A stretch of 64,000 bases of DNA from Myrica gale (taxonomy: Eukaryota; Streptophyta; Magnoliopsida; Fagales; Myricaceae). The notes below the pieces were generated by a model, which made no database searches, had not been told where the DNA came from, and was given only the letters and a program-made list of their open reading frames with translations. Made by a program: the position numbers and the translations under genes. Shown one piece after another: positions 1-12,300 of the stretch (positions are counted from its first letter, which is position 1; each line of letters begins with the position of its first letter). The stretch covers positions 15,384,501 through 15,448,500 of the forward strand of contig OZ005613.1 of the NCBI GenBank assembly GCA_963930655.1, written 5' to 3'.

Positions 1-689
1 TCCTCACACCTCTCACTCTCTCATTTTTTGCTTTTTTTTTTCCTTATTTTTGCATATTATATTAAAAAAAACTTAAAAGCTCCTATTGTAACTTTTTGCA
101 TTTTTTCACGTAATGTTTTGCAAAAAAAAAATATTGTTCAATTATTTGGATAGTACAGTTGCAGGTTGTTCCCGCGACCCACTTTTTTTCTTCCCTGGGT
201 ATACCCTCGCTGGGTGTCTGTGAAAGTCTCGATGTCTGATCATAAGAGTCAGGTGTTGTTTCCTCTATTCAGAGGTACAATATTATGTGGACTTAGATAT
301 CCACTATGTATGGACGTTAACTTAGTCAAAGAATGAAAGAAAAAAACAACGAAGAAAAAGTTGATTGTCAAAATTTGCAGAACAAAGTTGATTGCCAAAA
401 TATCATGAGGCGGATGAGTATTTTGCACTTCTAGGTAGACAAATGTGTCATTGCATGGAGCAAAGGGAAGCACTAATTTTAGAACTTCAGCAATTGTTTG
501 TTTCTATATTTTGACAACTGTTGTACTGTTTTGCTTTTGTGGAATTGACTGCCATCTATTTTTCACTGTTTATTTGCATCTCCACATGTGTTTATGAACA
601 AGAGACTTCACTTTGCATCTCCACAAGGCTTTTAGTAACTGGAATACAATATATTGATACATTCATTTTATTTTATTTTATTTAGATAA
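1..689. other. AT-rich intergenic DNA, no gene seen
   Basis: No convincing coding region, RNA gene or complete mobile element is visible here. The stretch has many A and T runs, and its short reading frames are AT-biased and match no family I know. It probably includes internal sequence of the hAT remnant that ends at 944. Confidence 0.5.
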
Positions 690-944
690 TGGATAAGTTT
701 GTCACAAGAGAACGAAGCCGTTTTGTAACATTTTCAAAATATGTAAAATCGTAGGATGCAATTGTCACCTCTCAGTCGCAGTACATAGCACGGTACATGT
801 ATTGTAATATTTTTAATGCTTTTAGTCTTTAATTTTTTATATTGTAATTGTAAGACAATTTTTAGCATTATAAAGGAAAAAAAAATTTGTCATTTCATCT
901 TTAGAATTCGACCCCCCTAAATTTTGGTCCTGGTTCCGCCACTG
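690..944 (+). mobile_element. 3' remnant of a hAT transposon (zinc-finger MYM/TTF type)
   Basis: The last bases (about 908-944) run through a C-rich tract and end in CCGCCACTG. Reversed, this gives CAGTGGCGGAACCAGGACC, the terminus I know from plant hAT elements that encode TTF/MYM-type zinc-finger transposases. At 690 a short frame beginning MDKFVTRER resembles the start of such a protein but stops after about 20 codons. I infer an internally deleted element. The matching left terminus was not found in the window. Confidence 0.45.
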
Positions 945-945
945 C

Positions 946-1135
946 ACGTGTCGCGATATTATTGGTGGTGACGTGTCCCACTGTTAGTCGACTGTGCAAG
1001 GAGGAGAAAAATTGGACGGAAGGACTAAATCGATAAATGAGAATAACCTAAGTACGCATGCGACCAAATTTAAAACTTATGGACCAAATTAATAAAATGC
1101 ATAAAACCCATAGATCAAAATGGTCAGTAACCCTT
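946..1135 (+). repeat. Dispersed repeat, copy 1
   Basis: About 190 bp that recurs at 4759-4949 in the same orientation. Both copies start ACGTGTCGCGATATTATTGG, share a GATAAATGAGAATAACCTAA block, and end near GGTCA(G/T)TAACCCTT. It lies directly beside the hAT terminus at 944. No target-site duplication was identified, so the element class is unknown. Confidence 0.7.
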
Positions 1136-1201
1136 TATTCTACCGGGTGTGGACAAGTTAGTAGCAATGTTTGGCCCAATTTAAAACTTCCGCCACAAAC
1201 A

Positions 1202-1354
1202 CGTAATAGACAAATTGAGGCCCAGTCCGATACCGTCAATGGAGTCGGTTTAATTAATTTGACTCGGAATTCAGAAACTTCCGTAATAGTCAAATTGAGG
1301 CCCAGTCAGATACAGTCAATGGAATCGGTTTAGCCCAATTAAATTGACTCGGAA
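1202..1354 (+). repeat. Tandem duplication in the eL32 upstream region
   Basis: Two imperfect copies of a roughly 70-bp unit, 1202-1269 and 1282-1354. Each starts CGTAATAG(A/T)CAAATTGAGG and ends GACTCGGAA, and each contains GGCCCAGT (GGCCCA at 1219-1224 and 1299-1304). The second copy has an extra TAGCCCAATT. GGCCCA/AGCCCA matches the site II element known in plant ribosomal-protein promoters. Confidence 0.75.
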
Positions 1355-1456
1355 GCGGGTTTCTTCCTACGCCGAATACAAAGCAAGAATAGGCTCCAGT
1401 CAGAGCCCGCTATCGCCATTCCCAAACAGATCCGTATTGTCCGACTCCAAATCCAA

Positions 1457-1533
1457 AAACCCTAGCTAGCCGTCGCTTATATATACTCAAGCAGAGTCTC
1501 AGTATCGCAGGCTCGGCAGCTAAGCAAACCCTA
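1457..1533 (+). promoter_or_regulatory. Core promoter of the eL32 gene: two telo boxes and a TATA box
   Basis: AAACCCTA (telo box) occurs at 1457-1464 and 1526-1533, with TATATATA at 1478-1485. A pyrimidine-rich leader follows at about 1560-1590. Telo boxes with site II elements are the known signature of plant translation-machinery promoters. Transcription probably starts about 30 bases after the TATA box. A GTAAG close to the start codon leaves the leader structure uncertain. Confidence 0.65.
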
Positions 1534-1731
1534 TATTGCTGTAAGCCCCGTTCCGCCACCCTTCTTTCTCTTTCTCTCTTTTTTTCGTACTGCACCTTCG
1601 CCCGCTCACAGTTCTTCAGCTTTGTATCTATTTGATTTTTTCGTTTAGTGTCTCGCATCTAGTTTGATTTGTTCATTTCTGAGCTAACAATGATTAGATT
1701 TCTCGAAAATTTTCTCAGAAGGTAAGCAAAA

Positions 1732-3701
<1,970 letters not shown>

Positions 3702-4007
3702 TTTTGAAGTCCATAATGTCTGTCTGGGTTTTGTTTTGTAGTGAGCATATTAGTATGTACTTTGATGGGGTACCAATATTTTTGCTAAGAAATTATATCC
3801 AGTTTATTGACCTCAGTTGGAGGTGATACAATGATACTTTTTAGTTTGAATCTAGCTTTCTTGCATTTACGTTTGTTGTGTTACTGACAATAATTTAGGT
3901 AAATTTTATTCTATTTTTGGTTCTTTTGCTGTTTTGGATTTTCCGTAGTGAAAAAGGTGCATAAGCTCTTCAGTTTCATGTTAGTAGTGGTTACAATGAT
4001 AGCTCGT

Positions 4008-4085
4008 ATTTCCACTAATAGTTGGCGAAGATCTAACGGTTCTGTGGACTCCAATGGAGGTTAGATTCGAACCCCGCCAGAGAGA
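4008..4085 (+). repeat. tRNA-like SINE head (candidate)
   Basis: TGGCGAAGATC near 4023 resembles an RNA polymerase III A box. GATTCGAACCC, about 40 bases further on, matches a B box. An A-rich tract follows near 4140-4165. Spacing and order fit a tRNA-derived SINE. A cloverleaf could not be drawn confidently and no target-site duplication was found. Confidence 0.35.
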
Positions 4086-4467
4086 AAGGTAGCTGCCTAT
4101 AAAACGTTGAGTATCTCGCTAGAAAGGTTTAGGTTAAAAATATTTGCAGAAAAATAAATAAATTGAATATAATCTTTTGAATTTGCCTATAATATTTTTT
4201 TATCAATTGGATGACGAGTTTAAAATAAAAAAAGTATATTTTTTTAATGAAGATCTCAATCCGGCAAAGTGTGCATTAGAAGCAGCTGAAAAGAATAAAT
4301 AAATTAAAGAATATCTAGAAGGAGGCAAGCGGCTGAAGAAAAAAAATAAAAATAAAGAACATCTCACTCCGTTGTATTAATAATTTTTGCTTTAACATTT
4401 GTTTGGGACTGTTCTCAAGGGGCGCTACTAGTTTTTTGTTTTTTTTAAAGGCAAATTTTAGGAGAAC

Positions 4468-4712
4468 ATTCGCGTGGACCTGGGCTCCCTCGCGCGGTGG
4501 GGACCCATGCGAGAGGGAGCCTAGATCTGGGCTCTCCCGTCGCCGGGGCTACTCGTGCCGCGAGTTGTGGCCGGGGTGGGAGCCGCGGGGGTGGCTTGCG
4601 GCCAGCCTTGGCGGCGCGAGCCCACCCCGGCGTCGGGGTGGGTGGCTCCCGGCCACCCCTGAGCAGGGGAGCCGCCCAGATCTGGGCTCCCTTGGTCTCC
4701 TCCGTTCGAGAT
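4468..4712. other. Isolated GC-rich tract with internal repeats
   Basis: An abrupt GC-rich island in AT-rich surroundings, with AGATCTGGGCTC near both ends (about 4521 and 4677) and several inverted GGGAGCC/GGCTCCC motifs. Reading frames through it are proline, glycine and arginine low-complexity and differ between frames, so I do not call a gene. It abuts the second dispersed repeat copy and may be the body of a transposon or foldback element. Confidence 0.4.
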
Positions 4713-4758
4713 TATTTTTTTACGAATATGATAGGTGGACTTTTTTTTTTTAAAATAC

Positions 4759-4949
4759 ACGTGTCGCGATATTATTGGTGGTGACGTGGCCCACCGTTAG
4801 CTGACTGTGTACGGAGGAGACGGAATTGGACGGAAGAACCAAATCGATAAATGAGAATAACCTAAGGACTTACGTGACCAAATTTAAAACCCAGGAACCA
4901 AATCGATAATGGGCATAAAACCCAGGGACTATTTTGGTCATTAACCCTT
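4759..4949 (+). repeat. Dispersed repeat, copy 2
   Basis: Second copy of the element at 946-1135, same orientation, with small differences such as ACGTGGCCC in place of ACGTGTCCC. The two direct copies bracket the eL32 gene, about 3.8 kb apart. Confidence 0.7.
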
Positions 4950-5184
4950 ATATATATGTCAATCACTTCAAGTAAAGCCATACAGAGCTTTTTATAAAAA
5001 AATTAGGAAGAACTAAAGAGGTTTTCTTTATTAAAATTAAAAACTCGAGCGTTTTTTTTGTCAACCGTAAAACCCAAGATGATAATGTAATATTTAGAAC
5101 TTCTACATATGTGATATGTCTACATTATTGGGCTTATGGGTGGATCGAAACTCGTACACTGAATATACAAGTAAAGCCAACGAA

Positions 5185-5885
5185 CCCCCTCCTCCTTCGC
5201 TGAACCAGCCCTCCTTCCTTTTTTCCTGCTCCCTCTCCTCTCCTCCGGCTGCGCTCCTGGTGGGCGGAGTTTCTATTTTCCTTTCTTTTTCGGTCTTTTT
5301 TTGGGTTATTTTGGAGGTTAAATCCCGTCCTCTCCGGTGGTCTCGATATGCACAACCCCTTTGGTGGGCTTCGTCTCCTTCCGGCGTTCCGTTCTGGCCG
5401 ACCTCTTATGCCTCCCTTCTGGTTGTTTTGTGCGGCTTTTGGAGGTCTCGGTCCACCCCGCTGTGCTCAGCCCTCCTTGGCGGTCCCTGTGCTCTCTTTC
5501 CGGCCTCTCTTTGCCGACGCCTTGCTGTCACGCATGGCTTTGCACACGTGTGATACTTCGGTGTTTGGTGTTTTTGGTTGTAAGACCCTTTTGCAACTGT
5601 TGTTTTTGTGCTGCTTGCAGTTGGCCCTTCTCCTTCTCTCCGATGTTTAGCCAGTCCTTGCCTGAAGATCTCCCTAAAGGAGTCGAATTGTTGCTCTGAT
5701 TGCCCCTCCTCCAGTGGAAGCCACCATCACCTTGAGTGGTGGTTTTGTTGTCTCGGTCTTTGTGACCGATTTGTGTTTGTATTGCCCTCTGACTCTTGTG
5801 GCCAGTTTGTATTGTGTTCTAGCTCTTATGGCCAGTTTGTATTTGTCTTGTGTGTTGGTCCTTGTGGCCAGTTTGCCTAAAAAAA
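5185..5885 (+). mobile_element. Poly(A)-tailed retroposon with 12-bp target-site duplication
   Basis: The 12-mer AAAGCCAACGAA occurs at 5173-5184 and again at 5886-5897, and the inserted segment ends in about ten A residues overlapping the second copy. These are hallmarks of LINE-machinery retroposition. The body is about 700 bp: a CT-rich first 100 bp, a T- and G-rich middle, and near the 3' end a GGCCAGTTTG motif repeated about three times. There is no reverse transcriptase and no clear polymerase III box, so it is non-autonomous. Its several overlapping reading frames begin outside the insertion or are biased by composition. The insertion at 56479-57532 has the same architecture and may be related. 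Confidence 0.75.
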
Positions 5886-6356
5886 AAAGCCAACGAATAC
5901 TAATTCGTCCGATTCAATTATGGACAGCCCAAACTCGCTTTCATGATTTACCAATGATTTACCACCGGTAGCTGAGTGAGAAAGCGGGTAGGTTAGGTGA
6001 TTGGTATAAGGGAGGGTTGTGTTCTTGTTAAAACTTGGGGGCTGGCGAGTGCTTCGGATTCTTTACGAGGTGAAGTTAAGAACTTGACTTTAAAACCATT
6101 GTCCTCAGCACACTTTTTACTTTCCTTCCTTTTTTTACCTTTTGTTCTTCCCTTTCTGGCATGCACCCGACCCTTTGGCTAAGCAAGTGGTTCCAAATGT
6201 GGATGTCCCACTCTAATTGAAGTGTATCGTTTACTTGGTTCCCTACACAGTGAAGTAAATAAGTAATCGACCTGATAATTTCTCTTTTCACAAAGTGAAG
6301 AGTCAAATAACCAACTTCTAGGAACATCCTGTTGGTGATATATTTAACACTCTGAC

Positions 6357-9300
6357 TCAATCTCTGACGGAGAATTCTGCTGTTTGTTCTGTCTGTTCTA
6401 GTTCTCGTTGCTGCTGCAGTGGCTGTTGTCGCTGATGCTGTTGGTGTAGTGGCTGCTGTTGCTGCAGATATTGTTGTTGCAACTGAAACTGTTGCTGCTG
6501 ATTGTATTGTAGCTGTTGTTGCTGAAGTTGTTCTAACTGCTGCTGCTGCTGGTCATTGTAATGTTGTTGCACTTGCAGTTGCAGTTGCTGCTGCTGATAC
6601 TGCTGCTGGGGCTGATTCTGCGGCTGCTGTTGCAGTTGCAGCTGCAGCTGTTGTTGTAGAAGAAATTGCTGTTGCTGGTAGCAGTAATATTGCCACATCT
6701 GACTGTATGTTTGGCTATTCTGCATATTCCCCAACTGCCCATCACTCTGCGTTGAGTATTGAGGCGTCTGCGAAGCAACAACTGGAGCAGGCAGTTGGGA
6801 TTCGGATGCAGGGGCAAAACTCTGCTGCCGCACATTTCGCCTAGGCCAGGGGTTATGTGCTGTCAAATTAGTATGAGCACCTGCTGCTTGATACTGATTT
6901 TGCATTTCATTGCTTTGCTGTAACTGTGCATTTAGAGGCAAAGGCTGGTTGGAATAACCTTGACTCATAGACGTTTGAGCATCCATCTCAGCCCGTGGGT
7001 AGTGTTGTGGAGACTCCTGACGCTGTCTTCGTTGCGAATTACCACGAAAGCCAAATTTAGAACGTCGTCGGACTCTATCAGTAGTATTCTTTTGATGCCA
7101 GTTTCCATCAATGTTAGGAGTTATCTGTGGCTGTCCAAGTGGCTGTATTCGGATAAGATTTTGATGGCTCGTGGGAGATGAGGTATTTATCGCTTCAATG
7201 TTAGTTCTGGCAGAAGCTCGAGTGGATAATGGGCTGTAAAAGGAAGCATCTGGACTAGCATCACAACTGCTCTCTAGAAAGCTTCTATTTGACATAGAGA
7301 TTTCCTCAGGAATTTCACACTTGTGAGATGTGGAGAGAACTGATTCCAGAAATTCATCATTCCGAGTGTTCAAGGAGAGATTCTCCAACAAAAGTGGTTT
7401 CAGGTCTTGTTCAGGCTCTTGTTCTGATTGCTGCTGAACTTCAAATTCTTTGAAGTATTCTTGCGAAGCTTGTACACATTCAGTTTCATCATCAACACGA
7501 TTAAATAACCCTACAGATGACACAAATGGTTCATAAGTTTCTTCTCTAAGCTGCTTGGAAACTTCTGGAGACACCTGCTTTACTCCAACTAAATCTGGCG
7601 ATGACACATATGATTCAGGACTATTTCTTCTGAGCTGATTGGGAATTTTAGACACCCGCTCTCTCAGTACTAAATCTCCAGATGGTACATTTGGTTCAGA
7701 AGTATCCTTTGTGGCGAACTCAGAAACTTTTGGAGATGACTGTTCTACAACTTCCTTTAGATTGTTGCCAGCTTCTCCTAATTGAAGCTGGTCAATAGAA
7801 ACCAACTCAAACTGATTATCATCATTGTCCACAGATAGAAGTTTCCGTTCTGATATGTTAGTTGGAGCCTGGTCAGGGTCAGCATCAGCATCATTCTCTA
7901 ATGGTGACATTTTATTGTCGTCTAAAGGAAGCTGAATGAAGAGGTTAGAACAAGAATCTCTTGATGGCTGACATGTCTTAGCAACAAACGCTTCCTCCCT
8001 CCCTTCATTAGCCAGTTTCAATGTCTTCATAGCTGTAGCTGGGTGCTTATAAGAAGCTTTCCTTAGAGACTCTGGAAACAATCGTGTGTGCCGGTTCCAT
8101 GCTCTTCTTAAATCATGGATGTTTCCACTATGGTCAACAAACTGCAGACATTACAAATTTGAAACCGGTGAACTTTGATAGAACTGCCATAATTTTTAAC
8201 ATAGATTTACAAGTGAACAGGCACTTGTACAATAAAGTGTGTTCAGAAATAAGTGCGTAGATGCAAATTTTAGGATATCTATAAATCCATTCACACACAA
8301 CGCCTGCAATCTTTTATAACAGACAACAAAACTAGTAACAAACAATCCTGCTGTCGCATGTCAAACCAAAATGTGTTTTTTCAAGTGATTGAAGTCGGGA
8401 AGGAAGGTTATGAAGAAACAATCCTTAGTTGAAATTTAGCATGAATGGGGAAAGAGATACTAACCCAAGAAAGTACACTACGACATAGGAGGGACTTTCA
8501 AACTCAAGCTATATTTTGGCCCGAATGACCAATACTGCAGTACAATAAGTTCCAAGAGAGATTTTGACCTCTAAATACAAGTTTGAAATATCCTCCGCAT
8601 CTTTTGCATTCAATCCTTGAGATTCATCTGGGCTTGAAAATATTGCATTAGCTACAACAGATTCTACCACATTTATGTGCCGTGGCCCTTCATGCATCAT
8701 TGTGAAATTTATCAACTCCTGCAGAAGTAACAATCAAGCATTTGAAGCAACCACTAACCCTTTAGTATGATTTTGGCACAACACTTGATTGTAAGCCCTC
8801 TCACCAGCTCGTGCATGGTGTGGAGTATCAGTCAATCATTTGTGCTTCATGATTTTAACAATTATTTAACAAATAACAAGAAATCTGGTCCATAGATTAA
8901 TTGTTGCTGATGTATAATATCACTATTTTCTTCAGGTGTGTCAATTAGGGAAGCAATAGACGATTAGATGGAAAGGGATGGAGAACCTCTAGAAGTAATT
9001 TGCAGTTAGGCACACGCTTGATGCCATCTATTAAGACATCCCTGGAAGTAACTGCACAACCAGTACTCTGAAAACCAAGAAAACAAGGAAATAAAAATAT
9101 GAGAAACTTCATAGAATCTCAGCATTTGGATGGAGAAGCACCACAGAAGGTAGAAAATTTCAAAAGACAACTTAAGCACAGTGCAAATCCACGAGAAAAA
9201 GAAAAGAAAAGGAGCCACAATGGTGAAAATATACTCCATAAAAATTGCCCAACTTTGAACAACCTATATAATTTGTGTTCAAATACTAGTTTTGTAGGAA

Positions 9301-12300
9301 ATAAGTTGGTTACAATTTACTTGTTTAAAGCAAATCAATGTCTCAAAGACAGATAATAACTCAATCAGAAATTGAACGTTTTGAAAATCAGAACACGATC
9401 TTCTCCTTAGGAAGAAAAAAGGGATTCATAATTACTTCTTTTGTTTTTCTATTTATGTGTGTGTTTGTGTGGTAGAAGGAAGGAGGGGGGGGGGGGGCAT
9501 AAGAACCTACCATAAATGTATGTCGAGCAAAATGAACATATAGAATGGGAAGAGTATGCGGCATCTCCTTCATGGTAGCAGTTTCTAGTGCTTCTTTATA
9601 TACATTAGAAGCCGCTTCAAGATTCCCCTGGCAGTGTTGGAACACATAAGCATAAGCATATATCATTTATTAGTTGAAATCGAGACACAATATAGAGTCA
9701 AGTTTTTGTTTGGAATGATAAAAGAGCATCTAGTCTTTAATAAGAGCTAGAATGGTTAAGGACAAACCATTCTCTTTTCCATGTTAGCCTTCATTTTAAC
9801 ATTTTCCACAAAGTTGGACTCCGATTCCGCCTCACATAGAAGAAAAGCGGCACGGGCCCCAGCTGCATCTCCTATTTGCTCCTTAAACCTGGAATTGAAA
9901 AGATGGATAACCGGCACTCTCTGCAATGAACATATGAGGAGGGCCATAAACATCTCCAGTCATGTAAAAAGCAATCAAGTTGAAGCATCCTATGAAAACC
10001 AGCAATGAAGCAAGTTTCAGTTTTCATAAACTAGTCTTTTATTTGAGTAGACTAATGTAAATACGGGAAAGTGTTCTGGTGTAAGTCAATACTGATGATG
10101 CCATTGAATTCTTCCTAAAGCATATTCGACATAAAAAACAGACAGATTAGAACTTTTTTACTAGTTAAACAAATGTTCACATTGTCCACTATATGATTCC
10201 AGTACAAAATGTAATCACATTAAAAAGTTATGATGACAGAACTACGTCAGGCTGCAGCTAAATTAGATTGCTTGGCATACAGGATATTCCCATTACTGTG
10301 TGTTAGACAAATATCACCACTAGCTAGATCTATATGTAAGGTATACATGAAAAAAAAGGGTAACATATCTACGGGACCAAGAATGCATATTCCTTCACAA
10401 AAACCATAATTGAGACAACCATTTCAGTAGAAAAGATACATAGAAAAAAAAACATCTTGTTCAATCAATTACGGAAGAAATTGCATAAAATCAACGATTT
10501 AAACAAAATTTTGTATTTTACAATTTTGTAGTCATATACCTCCATCTAGTTTTGGTGGCTTTGAAACACAGCCTCCTGGGTGGTTTCAGGAGCAGGTCCA
10601 CTGTGCCAGATTTCAAACAAATTTTGTCAAACTCATTATTCTATATAAATACAAGGCCTAAGCATACAATTGGTTCTTTGCAAAAGCCTTCGTGTTTTAT
10701 GACAAGAAGATACCCTATGTCTTTCAGATGGAGCTTTTCACAAAGTTGGAACACCACAATTTGCCGACATCGTGAAAGAGCTTCTAATATCCTCTTGCAT
10801 GGAAGAAGATTTAACTTGGTATAGTTCTAAATTATCTATGTACTTTCTTAGGAGAAATGACCATAATTTCCTAACATACTTTGAACCCTTTCAGTTTTGA
10901 AAGTGGAGACCACTCTATTTCAGGATGTCTCAAACACTATCAGCTGAAAAGATAATAGCCACAATTTCAAGAATCATTCCTTCCATTCCCAAATAATCTC
11001 TATGCATTTTTGTATTATATCTCTCACCTGTTGTGCAGTTTGGAAAATCAATAGGCACAATTTGGTAACTTTCCAATACCCCCTTTGCTTTATTTGAGTT
11101 TTAAGGTCCTTGAGTGTGTTTTTGGGACCATGCTTGAGTTATTAGCAAGGCTACTTCTGACAACATGTAGCTTTTCATTCTTAAAATACTGCATTAGATA
11201 ATGTCCCATTAAGTCATTGGATGTAAGGGTTAATTCAATTCAACATCCAAGCATGAGGTGGAGGTCACTGGTTCAACTCCGGTAGAGCATATGAGTTAAT
11301 TACCAAGCAAGGGAACACACAATGATGTAACCTTAAGTACTGGATTCTTAAGGTAGAACATCAATTTTTTTTTTTGATAAGTAAAGCAATTTTATTGAAA
11401 GAAAACGAATAGAAGTAACAGTACAAAGGACTATACTGAGATTTCTATGCCAAACACGCGAGAAAACTAATGAAATCTAAAAACTCCGAAAAGGGGGAAC
11501 CCAACATGGCATTCACCCACAAGAACAAAGACTGCAAAAAATTGCCCCTCAAACTCTCCATGGACAAAGCCACACCCTCAAAACATCTCTCATTTCTCTC
11601 TCGCCATCAAGTCCATCAAATACAAGTAGGGATCTTCCAAATAGCTAAGGCCCGAGGGTCTTTAAAGTCCATATTCCAGCACAACAGCACATCAACAATC
11701 CACTTAGGCATCACCCAATCATAAGCCATAATAGAGAGCACTAAGGACCACAATTCCCTAGCAACAGAACAATGCAACAGAATGTGCTCAACTGACTCCC
11801 CAGCACATTTACAAAGATAACACCAATCAAGCATGTACACTCCCTTCCTTCGCAAGTTGTCAGTAGTAAGGATGCTTCCATGGGTGGCTTCCCAAACAAA
11901 GAAGGATGCCCTAGGCGGGGCTAAGGACCTCCAAATCTGTCTCCAAGGGAAGCTCCCATCGGGATCCCCAACAAGAAACGAATACCAAGAAGTCACCGAG
12001 AAAACACTATTTTTAGATCTCACCCATCTCATCTTGTCTTCAGCCTGAGTCCTCAAAGCTTTAGAATAAAGTAAAGAGAAGAGCGCAGAAAACTTCTCTA
12101 ACTCCCAATCATTTGCCCCCCTAACAAACTGAATATTCCACGAAACACGCCCGGAAACCCTCTCCAAGCAGTCCGCAACCAAAGCATTCTTATTGCATGC
12201 TAAAGAAAACAATAGAGGATACATATCCTTTAAGGGTCGCTCACCGCACCAACGATCCATCCAGAAACGAACTCTCATTCCATTTCCCACCTCAAACTGG

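Noticed and set aside
4008..4085. Functional tRNA gene
   Set aside because: Only A- and B-box-like motifs fit. No convincing acceptor stem or anticodon arm could be formed, so it is kept as a SINE candidate.
4403..4784. Long frames in the GC-rich tract
   Set aside because: Frames are open on both strands, are P/G/R low-complexity and have no family resemblance. GC-rich DNA simply has few stop codons.
5116..5971. Several overlapping plus-strand open frames of 85-145 codons
   Set aside because: They start outside the retroposon or run through its CT- and T/G-rich body in three frames at once. Composition, not coding, explains them.
6419..6844. 141-codon alanine/valine-rich plus-strand frame
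   Set aside because: It is the antisense of the CAG/CAA polyglutamine tract of the Prp39-like gene.
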